Shown: positions 26,542 to 35,325, counted from the first letter of the stretch. The stretch: 64,000 nucleotides of DNA from Eisenbergiella tayi (GCF_001881565.1 NZ_MPDJ01000014.1:1-64000); one strand, 5' to 3'. Notes: generated by a model not told the origin, from the sequence alone. Translations and numbers: made by a program.

Positions 26542-27536
26542 GAGAAAACAGAATAACTATCGATATGGGGACAACAAATACAAGAATTGTCTTGTGGGGA
26601 AAAGGACAACAAAAGAGAGGAGAAATAATCTATAGAATCGGAGCAAAAAGAAGTGCTGAAGAGGGGAATAACAGAGAAATCTGTGAAGCTTTAAGAAATG
26701 GATTTACAGAACTTTTCAAGCAGACAGGGGTATGCTGGGAACAGGTAAAAATGGTAATTGGCTGCGGGATGCTGACTTCTGAACTGGGACTTGTTCAAAT
26801 ACCCCATATATCTGCTCCGGCAGGTATATGTGAATTGGCACAGTCTGTAAGAATGGTAAACATTCCCGATATTTGTCCTTTGCCTTTTTATCTGATACCC
26901 GGGATACAAACAGCAAAAGAAACAGTTACTGTGGATAACTATGATAAGTATGATGTCATGCGGGGAGAAGAGACGGAAACAGTAGCTATTTTGAAACAGT
27001 TCGGGCTGTCCGGCCCTGTCCTTTTGTTTTTGACAGGATCTCATGATAAAATTATTTTTGTGGACAGGAATGGAAGAATTTCTCATTCTATTACCAGTAT
27101 GACAGGCGAATTGCTGGAAGCGGTAACTTTTCATACAATATTATCAGATGCGACAGGAAATGCTTTTGTTACATCGGAGGAATATGAAGAAGATATGGTT
27201 ATGAAAGGATACTTGGATGGAAAGCGATTTGGAATAGGACGAAGTTGTTTTTATGGAAGAATTTTAAAGGAATGCGCCGATATAAACAGAATCAAGATAT
27301 GCAATTACCTTTTGGGTGTTATGCTTCAAAATGATATAAAGGCTGTCGAGAATGAAACAGCTGGTTTTCGGGATGCGGTAGTAGCAGGAAAAGGTGCTGT
27401 AGGAAACGCATTGTATATGATTCTGAAGAAAGAACGAATATTTGAAAAAGTAATTCATTTCGAAGATTGTAAAGGAGAATCTTTTTCTTCTGTTGGTGCT
27501 TTAATGATTGCGGATTATCTGATACAAAACGGTTGA
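26538..27536 (+). CDS. dgoK: 2-keto-3-deoxy-galactonokinase (DgoK-like)
   Basis: A 332-residue kinase of the DgoK family (ASKHA fold). The phosphate-binding segment ITIDMGTTNTRIVLW lies near the N terminus, GCGMLTSELGL is characteristic of the family, and VLFLTGSHDKII precedes the second domain. It phosphorylates 2-keto-3-deoxy-galactonate at O6 using ATP. I prefer the ATG at 26538, which overlaps the previous stop as ATGA; an ATG four codons upstream is also possible. Its presence argues that the operon handles galactonate or a close relative. It is the last structural gene before the IclR regulator. Confidence 0.85.
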   Translation: MRENRITIDMGTTNTRIVLWGKGQQKRGEIIYRIGAKRSAEEGNNREICEALRNGFTELFKQTGVCWEQVKMVIGCGMLTSELGLVQIPHISAPAGICELAQSVRMVNIPDICPLPFYLIPGIQTAKETVTVDNYDKYDVMRGEETETVAILKQFGLSGPVLLFLTGSHDKIIFVDRNGRISHSITSMTGELLEAVTFHTILSDATGNAFVTSEEYEEDMVMKGYLDGKRFGIGRSCFYGRILKECADINRIKICNYLLGVMLQNDIKAVENETAGFRDAVVAGKGAVGNALYMILKKERIFEKVIHFEDCKGESFSSVGALMIADYLIQNG

Positions 27537-27628
27537 ATTAATGGAAAATTAAGGATAATATTAAAGAGATATAGGAATATTCTGTTAATTAAAATGCCGG
27601 ATTAAAAAATCTAACGGGGGAAAAGGTT

Positions 27629-28411
27629 ATGAGAGAACAGAACCACAGATCAACATCCAGGGTGCTTGATATTTTTGAGTTGCTGTCCCTGTCAGAAAAC
27701 GGTTTGACTTTGACTGAGCTGGCAGCAAAGCTTGATGCACCCAAAAGTAGTATTTTTCCTATTATTCATACAATGGAGGAGAGGCAGTTCGTTAAATGTG
27801 ATGCAACTACTAATAAATATAAGATAGGTCATAAAGCGTATCTAACAGGCGGAACATTTGAAAGTGAAAAGCCAATATTTGAATACATTAAATGCCAGAT
27901 GAAAGAGGTGGCGGACAACTGCAATGAAACCTGTAATCTGGGTATATTAGTAGGTTCCCTTGTTACCTATGCTGCTATTTGTGAATCCAGAAATTCTTTT
28001 GGATACAGGGCCTATGTTGGAGTACGTTTTCCAGCTTATTGTTCTGGTATAGGGAAAGCTCTTCTCTTGTATAAGACTAAAGAAGAATTGATGGAATTAT
28101 ACCCGGAAGGCCTTAAGAAATATACGGAAAATACCATTACAAGTTTTGATGAGCTGTATGCCCAGCTTCAGAAAGCAAAGGAAGAGGGATTTACTTATGA
28201 ATCGGAGGAGGCAAGAGAAGAAATTTTCTGTATTGCCATAGCGTTGTGCAATGGAGACAATTCTGTTGCTGCCATCAGTGTATCTATTCCTCTTTATCGG
28301 GCTACAGATGATAAAATCAGTCTGGTAAAAGAAAATTTGAAAAGGGTAAAAATGAATACAGAACAGTATCTAAAAAAATTCAATATTGTAGATGGATGGG
28401 AAATCGTATGA
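27629..28411 (+). CDS. IclR-family transcriptional regulator
   Basis: A 260-residue regulator with an N-terminal winged helix-turn-helix (LTLTELAAKLDAPKSSIF, about residues 31-48) and a C-terminal effector-binding GAF-like domain ending in CIAIALCNGDNSVAAISVSIP. GGGGGAAAAGG precedes the ATG. IclR proteins near sugar acid genes usually respond to keto-deoxy sugar acids or similar intermediates. It lies directly after the 16681-27536 operon and probably controls it; the repeats in the 16286-16680 region are candidate sites. Confidence 0.9.
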   Translation: MREQNHRSTSRVLDIFELLSLSENGLTLTELAAKLDAPKSSIFPIIHTMEERQFVKCDATTNKYKIGHKAYLTGGTFESEKPIFEYIKCQMKEVADNCNETCNLGILVGSLVTYAAICESRNSFGYRAYVGVRFPAYCSGIGKALLLYKTKEELMELYPEGLKKYTENTITSFDELYAQLQKAKEEGFTYESEEAREEIFCIAIALCNGDNSVAAISVSIPLYRATDDKISLVKENLKRVKMNTEQYLKKFNIVDGWEIV

Positions 28412-28423
28412 GTGAATAAAGGA

Positions 28424-28457
28424 TAAAAAAACAGCAGCCTAAAACTGCTGTTTTTTT
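28424..28457. terminator. Bidirectional terminator between iclR-type gene and thiT
   Basis: AAAAAACAGCAG pairs with CTGCTGTTTTTTT around CCTAAAA. Poly-A on the left and poly-T on the right let it serve both converging genes. Confidence 0.9.
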
Positions 28458-28471
28458 ATGAAAACGAAAGA

Positions 28472-29032
28472 TCAATTACTGCTGGTAGCCATAACCTTCA
28501 ATCTCCCCATAACCCTCTCTATCGGCGGCAGAGCGATGAGGACAACGGTAAGAATGGCTTCCGGAAGAATATAGCTCAGATTATAAAGGGTAGATGCCCA
28601 GATAGCAGCCATATTTCCGCCGAAATTTCCCACATAAGTGGTATAGAAAATAAAACCGGAAATTTCATGGAACAGGAAGCGGCCTGCAACACCTACCAGA
28701 TAACCCTTCAGAAGTCCATGCTTTGACTTACTGAAGAAACCGGAAAGCCCCAGTGCGCCGAAGGCCAGAGGAAAGTCCAGAAGCACCTGGGCGGGATGGA
28801 CTACATAAGGGCCGGTAATAAACTGCAGGACACCGTAGGCCAGAGCGGCGATAATTCCCACCTTGGGTCCGTACCAGTAACCGACCAGACATACGATCAG
28901 CATGGAAAAAAGGGTGATTGAGCCGCCGTTAGGAAGACTGGGAAGTTTGATAACAGTGGCGATGACGGTTGCCAGCGCGATGGCAACACCGGAATAAACG
29001 ACTTGCTTTACAGTGATAGAACTTTTGCTCAT
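28472..29032 (-). CDS. thiT: Thiamine ECF transporter S component (ThiT)
   Basis: A 186-residue membrane protein with six helices. The ThiT hallmarks are present: LPNGGSITLFSML in the first half and GPYVVHPAQVLLDFPLAF in the middle, whose aromatic and polar residues line the thiamine site. It has no adjacent ATPase or T gene, so it would use a shared ECF module (group II). CAAGGAGG lies just before the ATG. A TPP riboswitch stands upstream, which confirms thiamine as substrate. Confidence 0.95.
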   Translation of the reverse strand: MSKSSITVKQVVYSGVAIALATVIATVIKLPSLPNGGSITLFSMLIVCLVGYWYGPKVGIIAALAYGVLQFITGPYVVHPAQVLLDFPLAFGALGLSGFFSKSKHGLLKGYLVGVAGRFLFHEISGFIFYTTYVGNFGGNMAAIWASTLYNLSYILPEAILTVVLIALPPIERVMGRLKVMATSSN

Positions 29033-29083
29033 AAAAAAACCTCCTTGGTATTTGTACGCAAAGAGGGAAGTGATTTAATCGCT

Positions 29084-29183
29084 GCGAATCTGTATGATTA
29101 TGGCATATAACAGAATCGCATGATATTGCTTTTGTAAATAACGGATGCAGAAGGTATAAGTTAATTTATCCGTATTTACAAAA
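29084..29183 (-). promoter_or_regulatory. Stem-loops between TPP aptamer and thiT (expression platform)
   Basis: Two strong stems follow the aptamer in the direction of transcription. TTTTGTAAATACGGAT (29183-29168) pairs with ATCCGTTATTTACAAAA (29146-29130), 16 bp with one bulged base. GCGATTCTGT and ACAGATTCGC (about 29119-29084) form a second stem with one mismatch. Neither is followed by a T run, so control may be by antitermination or translation rather than a simple terminator. Confidence 0.5.
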
Positions 29184-29275
29184 TATGCTTCCTTACGCCG
29201 GTATTACCCGGGTCAAGTGGTAAGGGTCAGAAACCAGTGGTTTCATTCTCAGCAATCGGCTCCCCTAGCGTGCAT
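29184..29275 (-). ncRNA. TPP riboswitch (THI element)
   Basis: On the minus strand the conserved segments appear in order: AGGGGAGC, GCTGAGA, a variable P3 arm (AACCACTGGTT), GACCCTT, ACTTGACCCGGGTAATACCGG and CGTAAGGAAGC. These are the THI-box core that binds thiamine pyrophosphate. It controls thiT, so expression falls when TPP is plentiful. Confidence 0.95.
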
Positions 29276-29294
29276 TTGTATTAAATTCTTACTT

Positions 29295-29323
29295 ACTATA
29301 AACCGGTAAAGTGAAAAAGTCAA
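29295..29323 (-). promoter_or_regulatory. Promoter of the TPP riboswitch-thiT transcript
   Basis: Minus strand TTGACT (29323-29318), 17-base spacer, TATAGT (29300-29295). It sits immediately upstream of the aptamer. Confidence 0.75.
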
Positions 29324-29327
29324 GTAT

Positions 29328-29374
29328 ATGGAAAGATGAATTATTGTGTTGAATGGAAAGATGAATTATTGTGT
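29328..29374. repeat. Two-copy tandem repeat, 25-base period
   Basis: A 22-base unit beginning ATGGAAAGATG and ending TTATTGTGT occurs at 29328-29349 and again, identical, at 29353-29374, separated by TGA. It lies just upstream of the thiT promoter in a gene-free stretch. Confidence 0.8.
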
Positions 29375-29735
29375 CCTGCTTTTAAAATTGTTCATGGAAA
29401 ATATGATAATTGGAAATAATGGGAGTGTTAATTGAAAATGAGTATAACTTAAATAAGGCAAGTGACTGGCTTCATTTTTATTATTATCTGTTAAGAAAAT
29501 AAAAGGAATGACGGCGGCTGTTTTTGTAAATAATCATATGTTTAGAGAAAAGTGGAGTGAAGGATGTTAAATTTCGCTCCACTTTTTTGTATTACTGACA
29601 CAAAAAACATAGAAAAATTTTGGATAATTATAATGAGAAAAAAGATAATATTAACGATATAATGATAATGAGAAGATATAATAGGTAAGTCTTTACATTA
29701 AACAGGTATAGGAAAGCAGGGGGTATGAATAGAAA
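29375..29735. other. Gene-free stretch
   Basis: No coding frame of note is seen here. The stretch is AT-rich and holds one terminator (29548-29588) with no gene in front of it, which suggests decay of a former gene between the thiT promoter and the glycerate kinase remnant. Confidence 0.5.
29548..29588 (+). terminator. Orphan Rho-independent terminator
   Basis: AAAAGTGGAGTGAA pairs with TTTCGCTCCACTTTT across a 9-base loop, followed by further T residues. No intact plus-strand gene precedes it. Confidence 0.8.
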
Positions 29736-30590
29736 ATGAAGACAGAATACAAGGATGCTGAAATAATTATCCGGAATGCGATCAATGAAGTATTATCGGA
29801 CAAAGTGGTTTGTACCGTGTTTAATGGCAGAGAATGTATGGATAACGTATATATTGTAGCAGTGGGAAAAGCAGCATGGAAAATGGCTTATACCTGCAAG
29901 AAAATATTGGATGCTTATATAAAGAAAGATATTATTTTGACAAGATACGGGTGTGCACAGAAGGATTTGACCATTTTGAGATAATTGAGGCGGGACGTAC
30001 AATACCTGATGATAATTCGATAACGGATATCCCCAAAGTAATTAATATGGTAAAGGGGCTTATGGAAGAGGATAACATAGTCTTTCTTTTATAGGGAGGA
30101 AGTTCCGCACTCTTTGAAAAACCAGTACCGGGAATTACATCGGAAGATATTCAGGAGGTTACACGGCAATGTATGAACAGCGGTGCCAATATTACCGAGA
30201 TTAAAACCATAAGAAAAAGATTGTCGGATGTAAAAGGCGGAAGAAACCAGGAAATAGCATTGAGTGCGGCACGTGGAATACGAGATTTGTAAAATGTAGT
30301 TATTTTTCCATCAGTTCGGATGGTACGGACGGTCTCACGGACGCGGCGGGAGGAATTGTAGATGGAAGACAGTGAATGAATTGGAGGCTATGGGAATCAG
30401 CTGTGAGGAGATTCTGAAAAATTATGATTCATACCATGCGTTGGAAAAAGCAGGCGGTTTAATCAGAACCGATGCAACGGGAACTAATGTGAATGTTAAT
30501 GAACAGGCCGTACTGAACGTATTACTGGCAATGGAAAAGCAGAGTTTAGAGAGGCTGACGGAAAACTACGTCAGCTTTTTCTTGATTTGA
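29736..30590 (+). pseudogene. Degenerate glycerate 2-kinase (MOFRL family)
   Basis: Fragments in different frames align in order with the intact glycerate kinase at 41459-42700. IVAVGKAAWKMA and TRYG appear first, then after a frameshift near 29960 the segment EAGRTIPDDNS. An in-frame TAG at 30092-30094 stands where the family has the Ser codon of LLSGG, followed by SSALFEKPVPGITSEDIQEVTR and GANITEIKTIRKRLSDVKGG. There the sequence jumps directly to RNQEIALSAARGI, skipping about 154 codons. Two more frameshifts separate SSDGTDGLTDAAGGIVDG and the final ATGTNVN. At least three frameshifts, one stop and one large deletion make it non-functional. Confidence 0.92.
30554..30580 (+). terminator. 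Terminator at the end of the glycerate kinase remnant
   Basis: GCTGACG (30554-30560) pairs with CGTCAGC (30569-30575), followed by TTTTT. It separates the pseudogene from the regulator promoter that begins seven bases later. Confidence 0.8.
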
Positions 30591-30615
30591 CAGAAAGGTG
30601 AAGTCAGAATATGAT
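30587..30615 (+). promoter_or_regulatory. Promoter of the CdaR-type regulator gene
   Basis: TTGACA at 30587-30592, 17-base spacer, TATGAT at 30610-30615: near-consensus vegetative promoter placed right after the pseudogene terminator. Confidence 0.8.
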
Positions 30616-30659
30616 CGTAAAACTACAGAAAAGTAGTAAAAGTGATGGAGGACAATATA

Positions 30660-31790
30660 ATGGACAGTGTTTTGGCAGGAAAGCTGATTGAACGGATATC
30701 CAATTTTACGGATTATAATGTAAATATTATGGACGAGAACGGAATTCTTGTGGCAAGTCGGATGAAAGAACGTATCGGTTCTTTTCATGAAGTGGCGTTC
30801 GATATTATTAATGGTACAAATGATACGGTGATGGTAGATATGGATAATCCGGAAACCGGCGTAAAGGCAGGTGTGAATATGGCTATTTATACCAACAAAA
30901 AAAAGGTTGGCGTAGTTGGTGTTACGGGCAGTCCGGATATGGTTTTATCTGTTGCGAAAATAATAAAGATGTCCGTGGAAGTTATGATGGAATATGAAAT
31001 GTATAAGTATGAGAGTATGAAAAAATATAATTTGAGGGAACAGCTCATGCATCTCATATTTTATAATGATAACTTTGAAAGAGAAGATCTGAGTAAATAT
31101 TTTAAAGCGCTGAATCTGGATGAAGAAATTTTACGTATTCCGATTTTAATCCAGATAGAAAATTCAGAGGCTTATATGACAAAGGTAAAAGAAATTCTGG
31201 ATGGGAATAAATTCCGTTCCCGACAGGATATTGGAGATACTACAAAAGAAGACTTTATTTTTCTTTTTAAGGGAATTGACTGTGATATTAGAAACGTCAT
31301 GCAGGACTACAAATATCTGGTCGGTGAATACCTGTCCCCTCTTCTTCAATATATCAGGGCACGTCATTTGATTTATAACATTTACGTGGGGCCCATACAA
31401 AATGATATCATGTATTATCGTCAGGCTTATCTGGATTGTATGTGGATGCAGAAAAATATGGGGAACAGCGAGAACGGAAGCTTTTATTTTTATGATTATA
31501 TGATCCGTTATATGGAATCCAGGGTTCCGGTATCCGAGTTTAATGCCATATTCTATATGCTGAAGAAAGAACTGGGGAAAAAATTTACAGATAACTATAC
31601 AGAGACAATAGAAGCTCTGATAGAGAAGGATTATAATCTGGCAAAGGCGGGGAATATGCTTCATATCCACAAAAACACCCTTGTATACAGGCTTGATAAA
31701 ATAAGAGAGGTATTAAATATGAATCCTCTGGTAAATAATACGGAAAGAGAATTTATGGAGTGTTTTTACTACTATTTGATACGAAAATAG
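30660..31790 (+). CDS. CdaR-type sugar diacid/glycerate-responsive regulator
   Basis: A 376-residue regulator. The N-terminal part (about 1-130; LAGKLIERISNFTDYNVNIMDENG, then GVNMAIYTNKKKVGVVGVTG in pieces) is the sugar diacid recognition domain. The C terminus carries the PucR-type helix-turn-helix (YNLAKAGNMLHIHKNTLVYR). E. coli CdaR responds to glycerate and related diacids and activates glycerate-forming pathways. Here it stands beside one dead and, eleven kilobases on, one live glycerate kinase gene, which supports a glycerate-linked signal. The ATG at 30660 was chosen because GGAGG lies eight bases upstream; GTG 30642 is an alternative. It probably activates the 31943 and 42931 operons. 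Confidence 0.88.
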   Translation: MDSVLAGKLIERISNFTDYNVNIMDENGILVASRMKERIGSFHEVAFDIINGTNDTVMVDMDNPETGVKAGVNMAIYTNKKKVGVVGVTGSPDMVLSVAKIIKMSVEVMMEYEMYKYESMKKYNLREQLMHLIFYNDNFEREDLSKYFKALNLDEEILRIPILIQIENSEAYMTKVKEILDGNKFRSRQDIGDTTKEDFIFLFKGIDCDIRNVMQDYKYLVGEYLSPLLQYIRARHLIYNIYVGPIQNDIMYYRQAYLDCMWMQKNMGNSENGSFYFYDYMIRYMESRVPVSEFNAIFYMLKKELGKKFTDNYTETIEALIEKDYNLAKAGNMLHIHKNTLVYRLDKIREVLNMNPLVNNTEREFMECFYYYLIRK

Positions 31791-31841
31791 ATTTGTGTTG
31801 AGGAAACAAATAACCGTCGGGAATTTTGGTGCGCAGGCTGA

Positions 31842-31869
31842 TTTCAATACCTTCCTGGTCCGATATAAT
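31842..31869 (+). promoter_or_regulatory. Likely activator-dependent promoter of the 31943 operon
   Basis: A perfect -10 TATAAT at 31864-31869 has only a weak -35 (TTTCAA at 31842-31847, spacer 16). Such a pair fits control by an activator such as the CdaR-type protein just upstream. Inference from motifs. Confidence 0.45.
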
Positions 31870-31942
31870 AAACTCATGATTCAGCGGGACAATAAAGCTG
31901 AAGATGGTAGTCACTATTATAAAGAACAGGGAGGTATTTTTA

Positions 31943-33406
31943 ATGGGAAAAATGAAAAAACTGATGGCATTGCTGGCATGTACAGCCATGGTAGCAGGAA
32001 GTATTGCAGGATGCGGATCCAGCAGCGATACCAGCGCACCGGCGCCTGCAGAACCGGCGGTATCTGAACCGGCTGGTGAATCGGCGGAAGCGGGGAGTGA
32101 AGCCGCTCAGGGTGATTCACAGGTGGTGAGTGAAGAGAGCGGTACTCTGAGGATGTATGGCCCGGGGCTTTTTGCAGCGGTCGGGGAAAACGGAACCACA
32201 GATATGATTACAGGAGTTACACGTCCGGGCTACAGCGAGCTTATTAAACGCTGGAATGAACTTTATCCCAATGTTACATTGGAAATTGAGCCAATCCCGT
32301 GGGATAACTGGAAGGCAGCTATTCAGACAGCGGCTTTGTCAGGCGATTATGATATCCTGATTCATGGAAACGGAAACGCGGATTACAGCCTTGACTTAAC
32401 GGAATATCTGGAAAAGGATCCGGAGGTAAAAAATGCTCTTACCTTTTATCCTTACAGAAGAAATCCGGATAATATGACTGAAGTAAGACCTTACGGCCTT
32501 TCTTACACACTGAATCCTGTTGTCTGCGTAATCGACAAGGAAATTCTTAAAAATTATGGTGTAGAGCTTCCTGATTCCTCATGGTCACTTGAAGATATGA
32601 CGAAGATTGCGGAAAGCTGTACGGGAACGGATCCGGTAACCGGAAAAGAGACATATGGTATCAGCATGGTGAAAGCTTCTGATGCTTATAAGAATTACAT
32701 ATTGATCGGCCGCGGCATGGATAATGAGATTTTTGAATTCAGCCCTAAGCTGAGTGAAACAAAGGTAAATTTTGATACCCCTAAAACCCAGGAAGTTTTT
32801 GATTATCTTGCAGAACTGGGCAAATACAGCAGCCCTGATTATCTGGAAGGTCTGGATTTGGCAAATGCTTATACAGAGGATCATAATCTGGCAATGATTT
32901 GGGCAGAAGATGTTTACAATGTTTACAATACAATCAAGGCAGCAGGCCTGGAGGAGCGTTTCATGTTCCTTCCCCTTCCCAAGATTCAGGAAGGCGCTCA
33001 TAAAGGAATTACCTGCAGTAATGTAGGTGACCTGAATATCTGTATCTATAAAGATACGGAGCAGAAAGATCTGGCATGGAAGTTCCTGAAATTCCTGGTA
33101 ACAGATCCGGAAGTACAGCAGTGGTTAATTGATACCAATTCTATTCCCGCTAATGTAGAAGCCGGCAGCCTGCTTTATGATGTAATGCCTGCGGATTATG
33201 CGGATGCTATCACAGAAGTTATCAGCACAAGCCCGGAGGGATATAATTCATCAGCATCTGTTTGGTATGACAGCACATGGTTCGGTACCTTCCAGAGTGA
33301 TATTGTAACGGAATTTGATCAGCTGCTTAAAGGCAACGCAACATCAGCAGAAGTTACAAAGGATATTCAGGGTACTGTAGACGGATATCTTAAGTCACTG
33401 AATTAA
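31943..33406 (+). CDS. Sugar ABC transporter substrate-binding lipoprotein
   Basis: A 487-residue family 1 solute-binding protein. The signal peptide ends in SIAGC with the lipidated Cys at 24, followed by an Ala/Pro/Glu-rich linker. The mature domain includes SELIKRWNELYPNVTLEIEP in the usual early strand-helix position and the late KFLVTDPEVQQWL. The ATG at 31943 follows CAGGGAGG; an in-frame upstream start lacks a site. It is first in the operon controlled by the CdaR-type regulator and should bind the glycoside that GH2 and GH-A enzymes downstream degrade. Confidence 0.93.
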   Translation: MGKMKKLMALLACTAMVAGSIAGCGSSSDTSAPAPAEPAVSEPAGESAEAGSEAAQGDSQVVSEESGTLRMYGPGLFAAVGENGTTDMITGVTRPGYSELIKRWNELYPNVTLEIEPIPWDNWKAAIQTAALSGDYDILIHGNGNADYSLDLTEYLEKDPEVKNALTFYPYRRNPDNMTEVRPYGLSYTLNPVVCVIDKEILKNYGVELPDSSWSLEDMTKIAESCTGTDPVTGKETYGISMVKASDAYKNYILIGRGMDNEIFEFSPKLSETKVNFDTPKTQEVFDYLAELGKYSSPDYLEGLDLANAYTEDHNLAMIWAEDVYNVYNTIKAAGLEERFMFLPLPKIQEGAHKGITCSNVGDLNICIYKDTEQKDLAWKFLKFLVTDPEVQQWLIDTNSIPANVEAGSLLYDVMPADYADAITEVISTSPEGYNSSASVWYDSTWFGTFQSDIVTEFDQLLKGNATSAEVTKDIQGTVDGYLKSLN

Positions 33407-33438
33407 TCAGACAGTATTTCAGTCAGGCTTTGGTAATC

Positions 33439-33473
33439 AAAAAGGAGGGAGACTCATGGATCCCTCCTTTTTC
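33439..33473 (+). terminator. Terminator-like stem between SBP and permease genes
   Basis: AAAAAGGAGGGA (33439-33450) pairs with TCCCTCCTTTTT (33461-33472), a perfect 12-bp stem ending in T residues. It probably allows partial read-through so that the binding protein is made in excess over the permeases. Confidence 0.8.
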
Positions 33474-33522
33474 CTCTAAGAATCAAAAATGCGCATACAG
33501 ACAGCGCGGAGGGGAGCATTAA

Positions 33523-34443
33523 ATGAAAGATAAAAAAACCTTTAAATTGAGGTTGAAAAGAGAAATGCAGTGGTATTCATTTCTCATAGTCAGCATTATA
33601 GCCCTTGTACTGCTTACTTATATTCCCATGCTGACAACAATTAAATATAGTTTTTACAACACCAGGATATTGTCCTTCGGGGGAGAATTCGACGGGATTA
33701 CCAACTATAAGGTTCTGATGGGAAATAAAGCATTTATACAGTCTCTGGGAAATACCTTTATTCTCGCACTGCTGAGCCTGCTTCAGATTCCGATAGGTTT
33801 TATTCTGGCATCGCTCATTAACGGGCTTGGAAGGGGAAAACTGCAGAGCTTTTTCCGGGTGTCTTATTATCTTCCCAATATTATTACCGGTGTCAGTGTC
33901 GTATTGATATTCCAGGTGGTGCTGAAGGAAAACGGAGGCCTGCTCAATGATCTCCTTTCTTTCCTTACAGGACATAAGGTGACGATAGGATGGCTGTCGG
34001 ATGCCCGTTATTCCCGTTTTGGGGCGACTATTCTTAATGTATGGCAGAATACGGGATATGCGATGCTGATTAATCTGGCAAGCATGCAGTCGATTCCCAC
34101 GGAAATCTATGAGGCGGCCGAAGTAGACGGCGCCAACAGTCTGAAAAGATGGTTTTATATTACCATTCCCAATATGAAAACATGTTTTGCCTTTTTGTTT
34201 ATTACAACGATTATCAACGGACTTTCCCGTTTTACGGATTTGTTTATTATCGGCGGGAACTCCGCTACAGGAAGACCCGGCGGTTCCCTTCAGACGCTGC
34301 TTATGTATATTTACCAATACAGCTTTGAATATCCGCAATATGGCATGGCCAGTGCAGGCGCCATGATTTTATTTGTCCTCACTTTTGCGATTACGATGGT
34401 AAATCTTAAAATGACAGGATTTTTCAAGAAAAATAATGACTGA
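33523..34443 (+). CDS. Sugar ABC transporter permease (MalF/UgpA type)
   Basis: A 306-residue permease with six membrane helices. The ATPase-docking loop reads EAAEVDGANSLKRWFYITIP near residue 198. A typical SYYLPNIITGVSVVLIF helix lies near 110. GCGGAGGGGAGC precedes the ATG. It pairs with the permease that follows. No ATPase gene is present in the locus. Confidence 0.92.
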   Translation: MKDKKTFKLRLKREMQWYSFLIVSIIALVLLTYIPMLTTIKYSFYNTRILSFGGEFDGITNYKVLMGNKAFIQSLGNTFILALLSLLQIPIGFILASLINGLGRGKLQSFFRVSYYLPNIITGVSVVLIFQVVLKENGGLLNDLLSFLTGHKVTIGWLSDARYSRFGATILNVWQNTGYAMLINLASMQSIPTEIYEAAEVDGANSLKRWFYITIPNMKTCFAFLFITTIINGLSRFTDLFIIGGNSATGRPGGSLQTLLMYIYQYSFEYPQYGMASAGAMILFVLTFAITMVNLKMTGFFKKNND

Positions 34444-34497
34444 TGCAGAGACTTTTGTATCTGATGATATCTATTTGAAATGGAATCGAGGAAGCAT

Positions 34498-35325
34498 ATG
34501 AAAAAAAAGAAAATAACGAAATATATAGTGGCAGCATTACTGCTTATTGCCCTTCTATTGATTCTGACCCCTTTGTTCTGGTGTATTTCCCTGTCCTTTG
34601 ACAGAAGGGCTCTCACGAACCTGCCGGCATTTTCCCTGATACCTCATGAGCCGTCACTCTTTAATTATCAGGCGGCATGGAATACGATTCCGCTGGTACG
34701 GTATTATGCCAATACATTGTTCCTTACGGTGACCAATACGGTAATCTCTGTCTTTTTTGCCATGATGTGCGGTTATGCATTTGCAAAAGGGAAATTCATG
34801 TTTAAGAATTTCTGGTTTATTTTCATGCTTGCGGTTATGATGATCCCTTTTGAATCCAGAATGATTCCTCTTTATATCCAGTATAAGAACTGGGGGATGC
34901 TGGATACATATAAACCGTTGATATTCGGAAGTTTTGCTTATGTATACGGCGTATTTTTTTCCAGACAGAATATTGAGGCGATACCGGATTCTCTGAGAGA
35001 GTCTGCCTACATTGACGGCGCAGGGGAATGGAGGATCTTCCTTCAGATAATAATCCCTCTTTCCAAGCCTTTGATCGCTACTTTGTCGATACTGCAGGTC
35101 CTGGCAAACTGGAATTCTTATCTTTGGCCTTTAATTGTACTGCGTTCCAGCCAGAAGCAGGTGATTTCTGTGGGTGTTGCCATGTTTAACGCGCAGCAGG
35201 ATATGGTATATTACGGCCCGAGAATGGCAGTTGCGGTAGTCAGCGCTATCCCTCTTACCATACTCTTTCTGTTCCTGCAGAAATACATAGTCCAGAGTAT
35301 TGCGTTAAGCGGAGTCAAACAGTAA
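34498..35325 (+). CDS. Sugar ABC transporter permease (MalG/UgpE type)
   Basis: A 275-residue permease with six helices, partner of the preceding one. The docking loop ESAYIDGAGEWRIFLQIIIP replaces the usual EAA with ESA. The C terminus VQSIALSGVKQ is typical. The ATG at 34498 follows CGAGGAAGC; an ATG six codons earlier is less well placed. Together with 31943 and 33523 it forms a complete CUT1 importer apart from the ATPase. Confidence 0.92.
   Translation: MKKKKITKYIVAALLLIALLLILTPLFWCISLSFDRRALTNLPAFSLIPHEPSLFNYQAAWNTIPLVRYYANTLFLTVTNTVISVFFAMMCGYAFAKGKFMFKNFWFIFMLAVMMIPFESRMIPLYIQYKNWGMLDTYKPLIFGSFAYVYGVFFSRQNIEAIPDSLRESAYIDGAGEWRIFLQIIIPLSKPLIATLSILQVLANWNSYLWPLIVLRSSQKQVISVGVAMFNAQQDMVYYGPRMAVAVVSAIPLTILFLFLQKYIVQSIALSGVKQ

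Noticed and set aside
29033..29735. Possible CRISPR array at the short repeats near 29330
   Set aside because: Only two copies with a three-base gap, no spacers of array size and no cas genes.
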